Assembly (NCBI GenBank): GCA_934546985.1
Contig: CAKTEE010000014.1
Span: 1-58,527 of the forward strand
DNA: 58,527 bases
From: an uncultured Eubacteriales bacterium
GTDB taxonomy: Bacteria; Bacillota; Clostridia; Oscillospirales; Acutalibacteraceae
Reading direction: 5' to 3'
Under the pieces are notes generated by a model. That model worked only from the letters and a program-made list of their open reading frames with translations. It made no database searches and was not told where the DNA came from. Shown piece after piece: positions 7,067 to 16,764 of this stretch; position 1 is the first letter of the stretch; each line of letters opens with the position of its first letter. The translations under genes were made by a program, and so were the position numbers.

Positions 7067-9472
7067 CTATTTTACAACAATATTTACAAGCTTGCCCGGC
7101 ACGCAGATTTCCTTAACAATAGTTTTGCCGGCAATGCTTTCTGCAACCTTCCCGTCTGCTTTAGCAGCTGCAATAGCAGCAACATTATCTGCACCCGCCG
7201 GAACCGTAACACGGGCGCGAACTTTACCGTTTACCTGCACTGCAATTTCCACAGTCTGTTCCACACATTTTTCTTCGTCCCATTCAGGCCAGGCTTGGTC
7301 TGTTACTTTACCGCCGAAAGCAAGAGTTTCCCAAAGCTCCTCAGTCATATGCGGAGCGAACGGATTCAGCAGAAGAAGGAAAATTTTAAATTCTCCTCTG
7401 GTAACAGAACCTGTATCCATAATATCATTCAGCAGTGACATCAATGTGGCAATCGCTGTATTGCATTTCAGCGCGTCAATATCCAAAGATACTTTTTTAA
7501 TTGTGCGGTGGAATACGCCCTCAAGTGCCGGACGAACGGCATCTTCCTGTGTCAATACATCCTGAAGCCCCCAAACCCTTTCCAGAAAACGCTTGCAGCC
7601 TTTAATGCCGGAAGCGTTCCACGGGGCGGCTTTCTCAAAATCACCAATAAACATCTCATAAAGGCGCATGGTATCGGCTCCGTATTCTGCAACAATTTCA
7701 TCGGGGTTTACTACATTGCCGCGGGATTTTGACATTTTTTCCCCATTTTCGCCCAGAATCATGCCGTGGCTGGTGCGTTTCTGATACGGCTCTTTCGTAG
7801 GAACAAGCCCGAGATCATAGAGGAATTTATGCCAGAAACGGCTGTAAAGCAAATGCAGGGTAGTATGCTCCATACCGCCGTTATACCAATCTACCGGGCT
7901 CCAATAATTCAGCGCCTCTTTGGAAGCAAGAGCGTCATGGTTATGCGGATCCATATACCGCAGGAAATACCAGGAAGAACCTGCCCATTGGGGCATGGTA
8001 TCCGTTTCACGTGTTGCCGCGCCACCGCAATGCGGACAGGTAGTTTTTGTCCACTCCGTCATTTTTGCCAGCGGGGATTCGCCTGTTTCCGTAGGCTCAT
8101 AAGATTCTACCTCCGGCAAGCGCAGAGGCAGTTCAGATTCCGGCAGCGGAATCCAACCGCATTTTTCACAATATACCATTGGGATTGGCTCGCCCCAGTA
8201 ACGCTGGCGGGAGAACACCCAGTCTCTCAGCTTATAGTTTACTTTTTCATGCCCTTTACCTTCTGCCGTTAAACGTTCAATAATTGCTTTTTTGGCTTCT
8301 TCTACACTCATACCGTCAAGGAAACCGGAATTCACCATAATGCCTGATGCACAGTCGGTAAAGGCTTCTTTTTCCACATCTCCGCCTTTGACGACTTCAA
8401 TAATCGGTAAATTAAATTTTTTTGCAAATTCCCAGTCGCGGGTATCATGACCCGGTACAGCCATAATTGCGCCGGTACCGTAAGAAACCAGAACATAATC
8501 AGAAATGAAAATAGGAATTTCTTTGCCGTTCACCGGATTCACTGCTTTTACGCCGCGCAGCATAACGCCGGACTTTTCCTTATTAACCTCTGTGCGTTCA
8601 AAATCAGATTTCCTTGCGGCTTCTGTCTGATAAGCGCGCACCTCGTCCATGTTTTCAATTTTATCCTGCCATGCTTCAATCACTTTATGTTCCGGTGAAA
8701 TAACCATATATGTTGCGCCGAACAGCGTGTCCGGACGGGTTGTATAAACTATCAGCTCATCGCCGAGGGTTGTCGCAAAGGTAACCTCTGCGCCCTGAGA
8801 GCGTCCAATCCAGTTTTTCTGCTGAGTCTTTACACGCTCAATGTAATCCACCTCATCCAAATCGTCAATCAAACGCTGGGCATATTCCGTAATTTTCAGC
8901 ATCCACTGGCTTTTAACTTTACGGATAACGTCACTGCCGCAGCGCTCGCAAACACCGTTGACAACTTCCTCATTCGCAAGAACGCATTTGCAGGAAGTAC
9001 ACCAGTTAACCGCCATTTCTTTTTTATATGCAAGGCCCTTTTCAAACAGCTTGAGAAAAATCCACTGCGTCCATTTATAGTAATCCGGGTCCGTAGTATT
9101 GATTTCCCGGCTCCAGTCAAAGGAAAAACCCAGTGACTGCAGCTGCTGTTTAAAATGGGCAATATTCTGTTCCGTTACAATTTCAGGGTGAATATGGTTT
9201 TTAATCGCATAGTTCTCCGTGGGAAGACCGAATGCATCCCACCCCATAGGGTAAAGGACATTATAACCCTGCAAACGGCGTTTGCGTGCAACAATATCCA
9301 GCGCAGTGTAGGAACGCGGGTGGCCTACATGCAGCCCCTGCCCTGACGGATAGGGAAACTCAACCAAACAATAAAACTTCGGTTTGGAATAATCCTGCGA
9401 CGCATGGAACACACCGCTTTCTTCCCAGTTCTTCTGCCATTTCTTTTCTATTTCAGAAAAATTGTACTTCAA
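7067..9472 (-). CDS. leuS: Leucyl-tRNA synthetase
   Basis: Class I synthetase charging tRNA-Leu, 801 residues, normal bacterial length. The HIGH-type motif is HVGH (48-51) and the KMSKS motif lies at 579-583. Zinc-binding CTSC...CERC is at 158-178, and the CP1 editing domain (about 225-420) includes TTRPDT. The anticodon-binding domain and a short C-terminal domain follow. It overlaps the end of rsfS by 4 nt, so it is translated from a polycistronic message. No T-box leader is visible directly upstream. Confidence 0.98.
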   Translation of the reverse strand: MKYNFSEIEKKWQKNWEESGVFHASQDYSKPKFYCLVEFPYPSGQGLHVGHPRSYTALDIVARKRRLQGYNVLYPMGWDAFGLPTENYAIKNHIHPEIVTEQNIAHFKQQLQSLGFSFDWSREINTTDPDYYKWTQWIFLKLFEKGLAYKKEMAVNWCTSCKCVLANEEVVNGVCERCGSDVIRKVKSQWMLKITEYAQRLIDDLDEVDYIERVKTQQKNWIGRSQGAEVTFATTLGDELIVYTTRPDTLFGATYMVISPEHKVIEAWQDKIENMDEVRAYQTEAARKSDFERTEVNKEKSGVMLRGVKAVNPVNGKEIPIFISDYVLVSYGTGAIMAVPGHDTRDWEFAKKFNLPIIEVVKGGDVEKEAFTDCASGIMVNSGFLDGMSVEEAKKAIIERLTAEGKGHEKVNYKLRDWVFSRQRYWGEPIPMVYCEKCGWIPLPESELPLRLPEVESYEPTETGESPLAKMTEWTKTTCPHCGGAATRETDTMPQWAGSSWYFLRYMDPHNHDALASKEALNYWSPVDWYNGGMEHTTLHLLYSRFWHKFLYDLGLVPTKEPYQKRTSHGMILGENGEKMSKSRGNVVNPDEIVAEYGADTMRLYEMFIGDFEKAAPWNASGIKGCKRFLERVWGLQDVLTQEDAVRPALEGVFHRTIKKVSLDIDALKCNTAIATLMSLLNDIMDTGSVTRGEFKIFLLLLNPFAPHMTEELWETLAFGGKVTDQAWPEWDEEKCVEQTVEIAVQVNGKVRARVTVPAGADNVAAIAAAKADGKVAESIAGKTIVKEICVPGKLVNIVVK

Positions 9473-9837
9473 TGGGAACCCTCCATATCAGCTAAAAATT
9501 GGTTTACATCTATTTTATTGCCGTCCGACCACAGCCTGTCAAGGGAATAAAACTCCCTTGCCTCCTGATTAAACACATGGACAACAATGCCTTCATAATC
9601 CAAAAGTATCCAGTTAGTCGCCTTGCCCTCGATATGGTGCGGTTCTATGCCCGCCTCAGACATTTGATATTCCACCTCATCCGCAAGGGCTTTCACCTGC
9701 GTACTGCTTGTACCGGAGCAAATGACAAAATATTCCGCAAGGACGGTTAAATCCGTAATTTCAATCACTTCTATATTCCCGCCCTGTTTGGAATCCAGTG
9801 CACGGACAATGACTTGCAGTTTTTCTTTTGCCGTCAA
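9469..9837 (-). CDS. rsfS: Ribosome silencing factor RsfS
   Basis: Binds uL14 on the 50S subunit and blocks subunit joining under starvation. The 122 residues match the DUF143/Iojap fold: KGGNIEV-type strand, FVICSGTSSTQVKALADEV, EGKATNWILLDYEGIVVHVF and REFYSLDRLW. The start codon is TTG, with GAAGGAAAT ideally spaced upstream; no ATG or GTG fits. It sits between nadD/yqeK and leuS, the usual order nadD-yqeK-rsfS. Confidence 0.96.
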   Translation of the reverse strand: MTAKEKLQVIVRALDSKQGGNIEVIEITDLTVLAEYFVICSGTSSTQVKALADEVEYQMSEAGIEPHHIEGKATNWILLDYEGIVVHVFNQEAREFYSLDRLWSDGNKIDVNQFLADMEGSH

Positions 9838-9874
9838 TCTATTTCCTTCTTTCTTTTCCCAAATATCAAAATTA

Positions 9875-11092
9875 TTATTTCTTTAACCGCTGTATTAAAT
9901 ACTCGTTATATCCGGCAGTTGTATCAGGATGAATGAACCGTTCCCTTTGCGCCAAATCCTGAATAGAAAACTGTAAACCTTCAAAAACAGCACGATCCAA
10001 ATCTTCACGGGCTATTTTACGGAGTTTTTCAACACCGTCAAACGACCTGTCGTCGGAAATAAAGTCCGCCACATACAGGATTTTGTCCATCAGCGTCATC
10101 CCCGCACGCCCTGTGGTATGGTAACGCACTGCATTTATAATTTCCTCATCCTGAATTTTTAATTCCTCATGGATGTAAACACTGCCTGCCATAGCATGCC
10201 ATAGTTTTGGTTCTATACGCTCCACAGCGGAAAGTATTATATCAGATTCTTCCAGCGTTTGCAACTGAACGGAAGGCCCTGCGTCTTTCATAATATCATG
10301 CAGGATACCTGCGGCCGCTGCCCGCTGAACATCGCCGCCGTATTTGCGCGCCAGTTCTTCCGCCGCATGTTTTACACACATAGTATGCTGAAACCTTGCC
10401 GGGCTGACTTTTTCCTTTACAATTTCAATTAACTGCGCTTCGGTCAATTTCTTTGCCTCCCTGTACAGTTGATGTGACAAAATATAGGTTCCTACTTCTT
10501 GAGAAACCATGCCGTCCAGTTTTTTGCCCTGCCGGACGGCTTCCCTAACTTTTGTTGAGGAAACCGGTGCAGGCGCAAAAGGGACAACCACGGATTCCTG
10601 TACGCCAATATAGCTTGCATATTCCCTCAAAACCTCTACGGTTGCCAAATCCCGCGGCGCGGCACAGGGTACGCACAACGACAAAATTTCTTTCGCCTTG
10701 TACCAGCCACCAATCGTCAGGAACATATCCGCGCCTGTAATTAGAAATATTTTTACCTCCGGAGCAAACCGTTTGATTTCCCGCAGGGTTTCCACAGTAT
10801 AGCTTTTGCCGCCGCGCCGGATTTCCATATCGCTAACATAACAGTCAGGAATCCCCCGCACAGCAAGCCGGCACATTTCCAGCCGGTCCTCTGCCGGCGC
10901 AAGGTATGGCGCCTGTTTATGGGGAGGCTGACCAGTTGGCATAAGCACCAATAAATCAAGCTCTGCTGCGGCAATCATTTCCTGTGCAAGCTGGACATGA
11001 CCGATATGGACAGGGTTAAAAGTTCCTCCAAGAATTCCGAGTCTTTGTATATCCGGTCTTCTTTCCAGCAGGCGTGCCAAACCGTTTTCCAT
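9875..11092 (-). CDS. nadD: Fusion of nicotinate-nucleotide adenylyltransferase (NadD) and YqeK-type HD hydrolase
   Basis: A two-domain protein of about 405 residues. The N-terminal nucleotidyltransferase (about 15-215) has LGGTFNPVHIGH for ATP binding and SSTKVREA, and makes nicotinate adenine dinucleotide from NaMN. The C-terminal half (about 230-405) is an HD-domain protein of the YqeK family (RFQHTMCVKHA, GILHDIMKD, ADFISDDR), a symmetrical diadenosine tetraphosphate hydrolase by family. In most Firmicutes these are adjacent separate genes. I start at 11092, just before the NadD core; an in-frame ATG at 11197 would add 35 basic residues and lengthen the overlap with yhbY. Confidence 0.9.
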   Translation of the reverse strand: MENGLARLLERRPDIQRLGILGGTFNPVHIGHVQLAQEMIAAAELDLLVLMPTGQPPHKQAPYLAPAEDRLEMCRLAVRGIPDCYVSDMEIRRGGKSYTVETLREIKRFAPEVKIFLITGADMFLTIGGWYKAKEILSLCVPCAAPRDLATVEVLREYASYIGVQESVVVPFAPAPVSSTKVREAVRQGKKLDGMVSQEVGTYILSHQLYREAKKLTEAQLIEIVKEKVSPARFQHTMCVKHAAEELARKYGGDVQRAAAAGILHDIMKDAGPSVQLQTLEESDIILSAVERIEPKLWHAMAGSVYIHEELKIQDEEIINAVRYHTTGRAGMTLMDKILYVADFISDDRSFDGVEKLRKIAREDLDRAVFEGLQFSIQDLAQRERFIHPDTTAGYNEYLIQRLKK

Positions 11093-11471
11093 CCCTGTGC
11101 CTACCTGCCGATGTACGAGCGTCTTCTTTTGGCTTTTTTCTTCCGTAGACATGACCTGTAGAAGCTGCTTTTTTGACAACTGCTTTTTTCTTTTCATTCT
11201 TCCTCAGCTCCGTGTTTTCGCGGTATAGGACTATTTTCATCCCGATCACCTGCACAACCTCTGCATGTACGGCAGCGGCAAGCTGCTGTGCAGCTTCCCT
11301 GACAGGCACCGGAGAAGTTTCCAGCACACGCAGTTTAATCAGTTCTCTGACTGCAAGGGCACTGTCTGTTTGCTCCACTACCGCATTAGTAATGCCGCCC
11401 TTGCCGATTTGAAAAATCGTTTCCAGACCATTCGCCTTTGCACGAAGCTCCGCTCTTTCTTTGCTCGTCAT
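11016..11471 (-). CDS. yhbY: YhbY-family ribosome assembly RNA-binding protein with long basic tail
   Basis: CRS1-YhbY domain protein that acts in 50S assembly. Residues 1-90 are the typical domain (MTSKERAELRAKANGLE, IFQIGKGGI with the GxxG-like RNA-binding loop, VVQVIGMKIVLYRE). The start at 11471 is chosen because GGAG lies 11 nt upstream; an ATG at 11498 has no site. Family members are usually about 95-105 residues, but here a Lys/Arg/Gly-rich tail of about 60 residues continues. It overlaps the nadD coding region by 77 nt in another frame. Confidence 0.9.
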   Translation of the reverse strand: MTSKERAELRAKANGLETIFQIGKGGITNAVVEQTDSALAVRELIKLRVLETSPVPVREAAQQLAAAVHAEVVQVIGMKIVLYRENTELRKNEKKKAVVKKAASTGHVYGRKKPKEDARTSAGRHRDGKRFGTPAGKKTGYTKTRNSWRNF

Positions 11472-11500
11472 ATTTATTATTTCTCCAAATCTATTCAAAT

Positions 11501-12106
11501 CTATTTATCATACGTCTGCAGCCATTTGGGAAGTTCCTGCGCGAGCGCGCGCAAAGCATTTCCTCTGTGGCTGATATTATCTTTTTCTTCCGCGGTCAGG
11601 CAGGCAAAGCTTTTTCCGCCTGCGGTGAGGAACACCGGATCATAACCAAAACCGCTGCTGCCTTCCGGCGAAAAAGCAATCGTTCCCTCGCAGATGCCTT
11701 CAACAGAAAATTCCCTGCCGTCCGGAAACACACAGCAGACATTGCTGACAAAACGTGCGGTTCTTTTCCCCTGCGGTATGCCTTTCATATGATCCAGCAA
11801 TTTTTCAATCCGCTGTGTATCCGTTGCATTTTCGCCGGCATACCGTGCGGAATAAATCCCGGGCGCACCATGCAGGGCGTCTACCGCCAGACCGGAATCA
11901 TCGGCAATGGCAGGCAGACCTGTCTGCTGACAAGCGGCGCGTGCTTTTAACGCCGCATTTTCCTGAAAGGTCTTTCCATTTTCTTCCACTTCATCCAGAA
12001 CAATTCCCAAATCTTTATCCGTTACTGCGGTAATACCCAACGGCGCAAGAATACGTTCCAGTTCCGCAAGCTTTTTTTTATTATGGGTCGCTATAACGAA
12101 TTTCAT
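11501..12106 (-). CDS. rdgB: XTP/dITP diphosphatase (RdgB/HAM1)
   Basis: House-cleaning pyrophosphatase that removes non-canonical purine nucleotides (XTP, dITP). The 201 residues start with ATHNKKKLAEL. The signature ADDSGLAVDAL follows, then PGIYSARYAG, GFGYDPVF and the C-terminal SHRGNALRAL. Its ATG overlaps the ftsY stop by ATGA, so it is translationally coupled downstream of ftsY. The rdgB-yhbY spacing is 29 nt. Confidence 0.96.
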   Translation of the reverse strand: MKFVIATHNKKKLAELERILAPLGITAVTDKDLGIVLDEVEENGKTFQENAALKARAACQQTGLPAIADDSGLAVDALHGAPGIYSARYAGENATDTQRIEKLLDHMKGIPQGKRTARFVSNVCCVFPDGREFSVEGICEGTIAFSPEGSSGFGYDPVFLTAGGKSFACLTAEEKDNISHRGNALRALAQELPKWLQTYDK

Positions 12107-13047
12107 TCCTGCGCCCCGCTTTCAGACTCCTGCGCTTTTTCACCGTTAAACAGGGCGGCGGCAAAATCAGCAGGCACAAAAGGCTGCAGGTCGTCAATCT
12201 GTTCGCCGACCCCGATGAATTTGACCGGAATCCCAAGATTTTCGCGAATCGCAAGAACCACGCCGCCTTTGGCTGTACCGTCCAGTTTTGTCAGTACAAT
12301 ACCTGTAATTCCCGCTGTTTCACGGAACTCTTTCGCCTGATTGACCGCATTCTGCCCGGTTGTCGCATCCAGCACAAGCAGGACCTCCTTGCTCGCGTCC
12401 GGCAATTCCCTTTCAATAATACGGGAAATTTTATTCAGCTCCGCCATCAGGTTCTTTTTATTATGAAGCCGTCCTGCCGTATCGCAGATAATAACATCCG
12501 CACCGCGGGCCTTTCCTGCGGATATGGTATCATAAATAACAGCGGCGGGGTCAGCGCCTTCTTTATGTTTAATAATATCAACATCTGCGCGATTTGCCCA
12601 AACTTCAAGCTGTTCAATCGCCGCGGCGCGGAACGTATCCGCCGCGCCGAGAATAACCTTTTTGCCTTCGCTTTTAAACCGGGAGGCAAGTTTACCTATG
12701 GTTGTAGTTTTGCCAACACCGTTAACTCCAATCATAAGGATAATGGAAGGTTTTGTTTCCAAAGCCAGCTCTTCACCGCCGGAAAGCATTTCTGCAATGA
12801 TTTCCTGCAAAGCTACACGTACCTGTTCCGGATCTTTAATTCCCTCTTTTTTCACCCGTTTGCGGAGTTCTTCCGTAATCCTCTGAGCAGTCGGCATACC
12901 TACATCGCCCATAACAAGGATTTCTTCCAATTCCTCAAATAATTCCTCGTCAATTTTTGCAAAAGAAGTGAAAACCGAGTTCAGCATGCCCGCCATATTA
13001 TCGCGGGTTTTTTTCAGCCCCTGACTGATTTTTTGAAAAAAGCCCAT
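12103..13047 (-). CDS. ftsY: Signal recognition particle receptor FtsY
   Basis: SRP-receptor GTPase docking ribosome-SRP complexes at the membrane translocon. The start at 13047 has GGAGG 8 nt upstream and gives 314 residues (MGFFQKISQGLKKTRDNM), lacking the long acidic domain, as in most Firmicutes. The N-domain helical bundle covers about 1-95. The G domain has GVNGVGKTTTIGKLA (P-loop), DTFRAAA, DTAGRLHN, TKLDGTAKGG and GVGEQIDDLQPF. It lies downstream of smc (127 nt gap), the standard smc-ftsY pairing. Confidence 0.97.
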   Translation of the reverse strand: MGFFQKISQGLKKTRDNMAGMLNSVFTSFAKIDEELFEELEEILVMGDVGMPTAQRITEELRKRVKKEGIKDPEQVRVALQEIIAEMLSGGEELALETKPSIILMIGVNGVGKTTTIGKLASRFKSEGKKVILGAADTFRAAAIEQLEVWANRADVDIIKHKEGADPAAVIYDTISAGKARGADVIICDTAGRLHNKKNLMAELNKISRIIERELPDASKEVLLVLDATTGQNAVNQAKEFRETAGITGIVLTKLDGTAKGGVVLAIRENLGIPVKFIGVGEQIDDLQPFVPADFAAALFNGEKAQESESGAQE

Positions 13048-13174
13048 GTTGCAAACCTCCAGTTCATAATGCCGCGCTTCCCGCTGGCGGGAGACTCGGT
13101 TAAATTTTAATACAAGCCTGTGATGAAACACAAAGCGTTTGAATGATACATACTAAATAAAAATGCCATTTTAT

Positions 13175-16100
13175 TTACAGACCCAGTTTCTGTGCCATTT
13201 CCGCTGTTTTCAGTTCCAGCAGCTTGCTTACCCCTTCCTCCTGCATAGTAACACCATAAAGCACATCGGCTGCTTCCATGGTGCCGCGCCGATGGGTAAT
13301 GGCAATAAACTGGGTTTTTAACGTCATTTGCCGCATATATTGGGCAAAGCGTTCCACATTTACATCGTCCAGCGCCGCTTCCACCTCGTCAAAAATACAA
13401 AATGGTGCAGGCGTTACCTTTAGTATAGCAAACAACAGCGCAATTGCAACCAAAGCTTTTTCCCCGCCGGAAAAAAGGTCAATATTCTGGACGTTTTTGC
13501 CCGGAGGCTGAACTCTGATTTCAATGCCAGATTCCAGAATATCGGAGGGGTCTTCAAAATTGAGCTGCGCTTTTCCGCCGCCAAACAGTTCCGCAAAGGT
13601 TTCCCCAAAGTGCTCGTTAATTTTAACAAACTGTTCCTGAAACTGCCTGCGCATTTGGGCGGTAAGTTCATTGATCATACGTTTGAGCTCATCCCGCGCT
13701 TTTTCAACGTCGGCAATCTGGCCGGACATAAACTCATACCGTTCGGAAACCTCTTTATATTCTTCGATTGCCGCAAGGTTTACCATGCCAATTTGTTTGA
13801 TGCGGGATTTGATACTGTTCAGTCGCTTTTGCGCTTCCGTCGGATTTTCAATTACAATCCCCAGCGCTTCCGCATCATTGCGGGTAAGCTGGTAGTCGTC
13901 ATAAAGCTTATTGATGATTTCATCATATTCTTTTTGACGGACTGATTTTTTTTCCTCCAAACGCGCAAGCTCTCCGCCCAATTTTTCACGTTCTGCGGTT
14001 TTCGTCCTCTCCTGTATATGAAGTTTCCCCGCCTGCTGTTCGAGCATTTCCCGCTCTTTTAAAAGCTGTTCTTCCTGTGTACGGTTTCTGCTGTTTTGCG
14101 CCCGCGCGTCTTCTGCCTGCCGTTTCAGTGCACTAATCTGCCCGTCCAGCGTTAAGTTGTTATTTTCAATGCCCTGAATTTCTTCCAAAATCTGGCCTAC
14201 CTTGCCGCTATGGCTGTTTTTCCTGCGGAACAAAGATTCCAGCGATTCCCGAAGGGCATCCAAATCCTTTTGTATGGACATAAGCTCCAGCTTCAATCCC
14301 GCGTTCTCTTCTCCAAGACGCGCTACCTGCGTATCGCACCTTGTCCGAAGACTGCTGAGTTCTGCTAATTTTGTTTCTATCTTCGCCTGTGTATTGGCAA
14401 GTCCTTCCAGCGCTGCGCCTGCTTGTTCCCGTACGCCTGCAAAGGATTGCAGACGCGTATCCGCTGAAGCTTTCTCCTGCATTAAAGCATCCAGCGCTTT
14501 CTGCGCCGATTCTAACTGGCCGGACAGAAGCTTGTACTCTCCCTGTTCCCGAATCAAATCTTCCTGCGCGTGCGTCAGAGCCTTTCGTGCATTCTCACTG
14601 TTTTGTTTTGCCTGCACAAACTGCGACTGATATTTTCGGTAATTATCGTTCCCGATTTCCAGCTGTTTTTTCAGTTCTTCTCCCTGTTCCTGCATTTTAG
14701 TGATTTCATTGGCACGGCTGAGCATTCCGGCATTTCTGGTTTGAGAACCGCCGGTCATGGAACCGCCGGCATTCAATATCTGCCCATCCAATGTAACAAT
14801 ACGGAACTTATAGCCAAACTGCCGGGCAATAGAAAGCGCATCGTCAATGGTTTCAACGACCACCGTTCGCCCCAAAAGGGATTTGATAACACCTGCATAG
14901 TTATTGTCATAACTTACTGCACGGGAAGCAATTTCAATAAACCCTTTGCAGGCTGTCAGGGAAGGCTCGTTCAGTTCCATGCCCTTGACGCTGTTTAGCG
15001 GCAAAAAAGTCGCACGTCCGGCACGTTGGTTTTTCAGATAACCGATCGCCTCTTTTGCACAACCATCATTCTCCGTAACAATATGCTGTAAAGAACCGCC
15101 CAACGCCGTTTCAACCGCAACGGTAAACCGTTCCGGAACACTGATCAGCTGAGAAACCGGCCCTAAAATTCCTTTCAGCCTACCCCGGCGCGCTTCCTGC
15201 ATGACGGCTTTTACGCTCCCCGCGTAGCCCTCCAGATTTTTTTCCATATCTGAAAGCATTCTCGCCCGCTGCAGCTTTTGCTGTATTTGCAAATTCAGCC
15301 GTTCATTTGCAGATTTTTGTTCTTCTAAAAGATGCGTATATCTCTCCGACTCGTTTTCTGCACGGGACAGGTTATTTTCTTGTTCTTTCACCCGTTCTAT
15401 GCAAAAAGTAAGATTCTCACCACTTTCCTGTCTGCGCTTTTGGGCGATATCAACCTCTTTTTGCCGGACTTGTACTGTTGTTTCAATAGAACCGATACGG
15501 GCGCGGATTTCCTCCATGGAGGAAGCCGATGTCGATTCCTGCACGCGCAAATCACTGATTTTCTGCAAAACATCTGCCCTTTCAGCAGAAAGGCGTTCCA
15601 GTTCCAGCGCGGTTTCTTCACCCTGTTTGCGTGCAGCACTCAGTTCCTGTTCTGTTTTTTCAAGCGCTTCCTGCCGTTGTTTCATTCCAGCGCTAAGCTG
15701 GGTTACCGCTTTTTCTTTTTCGGCAATCTGTTCTTGAATATGCTGCTGGGTATCTTCCGCCTGCTCCATATCTCTGGTAATACGGGCAATGGTGTCTTTA
15801 TTATGTACAATTGTGTTTTCCAATACCTGTATTTGCCCCTGGATCCGCAGGATTTCTTCCTCAATCCCTGCCGCCCTGCGGCGAAGATCATCAATTTGAA
15901 TGGATTTATCCTGCGTCTGCATACGGATATTTTCAGAATCTGTCTCAATTTGGGTTAATAACTGTTCCGTTTCCTCATACTGGGCGCGGGCATAAGACAG
16001 CTTCTTATCCTGCTCCCGCAGTTCCGTTTTGGATTTTTCCAACGCATTCAGCCACAGCCCGATTTGGAGTTCTTTCTGCTCCTGAGCAAGTACAACATAC

Positions 16101-16741
16101 TTCTGTGCTTTTTCTGATTGTTCCTTTAAGGGCCCAACGCGTCCTTCCAGCTCGGTGACAATATCTTTTAAACGGATTAAATTTTCCTGCGCCTGAGAAA
16201 GCCGGCGCTGTGCATCATTGCGGCGGTAGCGGTAACGGGAAATTCCTGCGGCTTCTTCAAAAATTTCACGCCGTTCCTCGCTCTTTGAGGATATAATATC
16301 TGCGATTTTACCCTGTCCGACAATGGAGTAGCCGTCGCGTCCAAGCCCTGTATCCATAAACAGTTCATGAATATCCCGCAAACGGACAGCGGCACGGTTA
16401 AGCATATATTCGCTTTCACCGGAACGGTAATAACGGCGGGTAATTGCAATTTCATCATGGTCACAAGGCAAAGTTCTGTCTGTATTATCCAACGTGAGCG
16501 TAACCTCTGCAAAACCCAGTGCACGGCGTGCGCCTGTGCCGCCAAAAACTACATCCTCCATTTTTGAACCGCGCAATGATTTGGTGGACTGTTCGCCCAA
16601 TACCCAAAGCACTGCGTCTGAAATATTACTTTTCCCACTTCCATTGGGGCCTACAACGGCCGTAATCCCCTTGCCAAATTCCAGCTTTGTTCTGTCGGGG
16701 AACGATTTAAAGCCCTGCATTTCCAGAGATTTCAGGAGCAT
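13175..16741 (-). CDS. smc: Chromosome segregation/condensation ATPase SMC
   Basis: Core of the SMC-ScpAB condensin, about 1188 residues. Walker A is GPNGSGKSN near residue 33. Two long coiled coils (about 165-510 and 660-1015) flank a hinge (about 515-655, with GGSMTGGSQTRN at its end). The C-terminal head carries the LFSGGEKALVAIALL signature and Walker B FCIFDEVEAALDD. I place the start at the ATG at 16741, because AAGG is well spaced from it and MLLKSLEMQGFKSF aligns with the usual N-terminus; the ATG at 16753 has AAGG directly abutting. It follows the radical SAM gene closely. Confidence 0.97.
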   Translation of the reverse strand: MLLKSLEMQGFKSFPDRTKLEFGKGITAVVGPNGSGKSNISDAVLWVLGEQSTKSLRGSKMEDVVFGGTGARRALGFAEVTLTLDNTDRTLPCDHDEIAITRRYYRSGESEYMLNRAAVRLRDIHELFMDTGLGRDGYSIVGQGKIADIISSKSEERREIFEEAAGISRYRYRRNDAQRRLSQAQENLIRLKDIVTELEGRVGPLKEQSEKAQKYVVLAQEQKELQIGLWLNALEKSKTELREQDKKLSYARAQYEETEQLLTQIETDSENIRMQTQDKSIQIDDLRRRAAGIEEEILRIQGQIQVLENTIVHNKDTIARITRDMEQAEDTQQHIQEQIAEKEKAVTQLSAGMKQRQEALEKTEQELSAARKQGEETALELERLSAERADVLQKISDLRVQESTSASSMEEIRARIGSIETTVQVRQKEVDIAQKRRQESGENLTFCIERVKEQENNLSRAENESERYTHLLEEQKSANERLNLQIQQKLQRARMLSDMEKNLEGYAGSVKAVMQEARRGRLKGILGPVSQLISVPERFTVAVETALGGSLQHIVTENDGCAKEAIGYLKNQRAGRATFLPLNSVKGMELNEPSLTACKGFIEIASRAVSYDNNYAGVIKSLLGRTVVVETIDDALSIARQFGYKFRIVTLDGQILNAGGSMTGGSQTRNAGMLSRANEITKMQEQGEELKKQLEIGNDNYRKYQSQFVQAKQNSENARKALTHAQEDLIREQGEYKLLSGQLESAQKALDALMQEKASADTRLQSFAGVREQAGAALEGLANTQAKIETKLAELSSLRTRCDTQVARLGEENAGLKLELMSIQKDLDALRESLESLFRRKNSHSGKVGQILEEIQGIENNNLTLDGQISALKRQAEDARAQNSRNRTQEEQLLKEREMLEQQAGKLHIQERTKTAEREKLGGELARLEEKKSVRQKEYDEIINKLYDDYQLTRNDAEALGIVIENPTEAQKRLNSIKSRIKQIGMVNLAAIEEYKEVSERYEFMSGQIADVEKARDELKRMINELTAQMRRQFQEQFVKINEHFGETFAELFGGGKAQLNFEDPSDILESGIEIRVQPPGKNVQNIDLFSGGEKALVAIALLFAILKVTPAPFCIFDEVEAALDDVNVERFAQYMRQMTLKTQFIAITHRRGTMEAADVLYGVTMQEEGVSKLLELKTAEMAQKLGL

Positions 16742-16764
16742 TTCATCAAACATCCTTATCGTTT

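Noticed and set aside
12463..12942. Plus-strand frame of 159 codons opposite ftsY
   Set aside because: Mirror frame of the ftsY G domain; no recognisable protein or start site.
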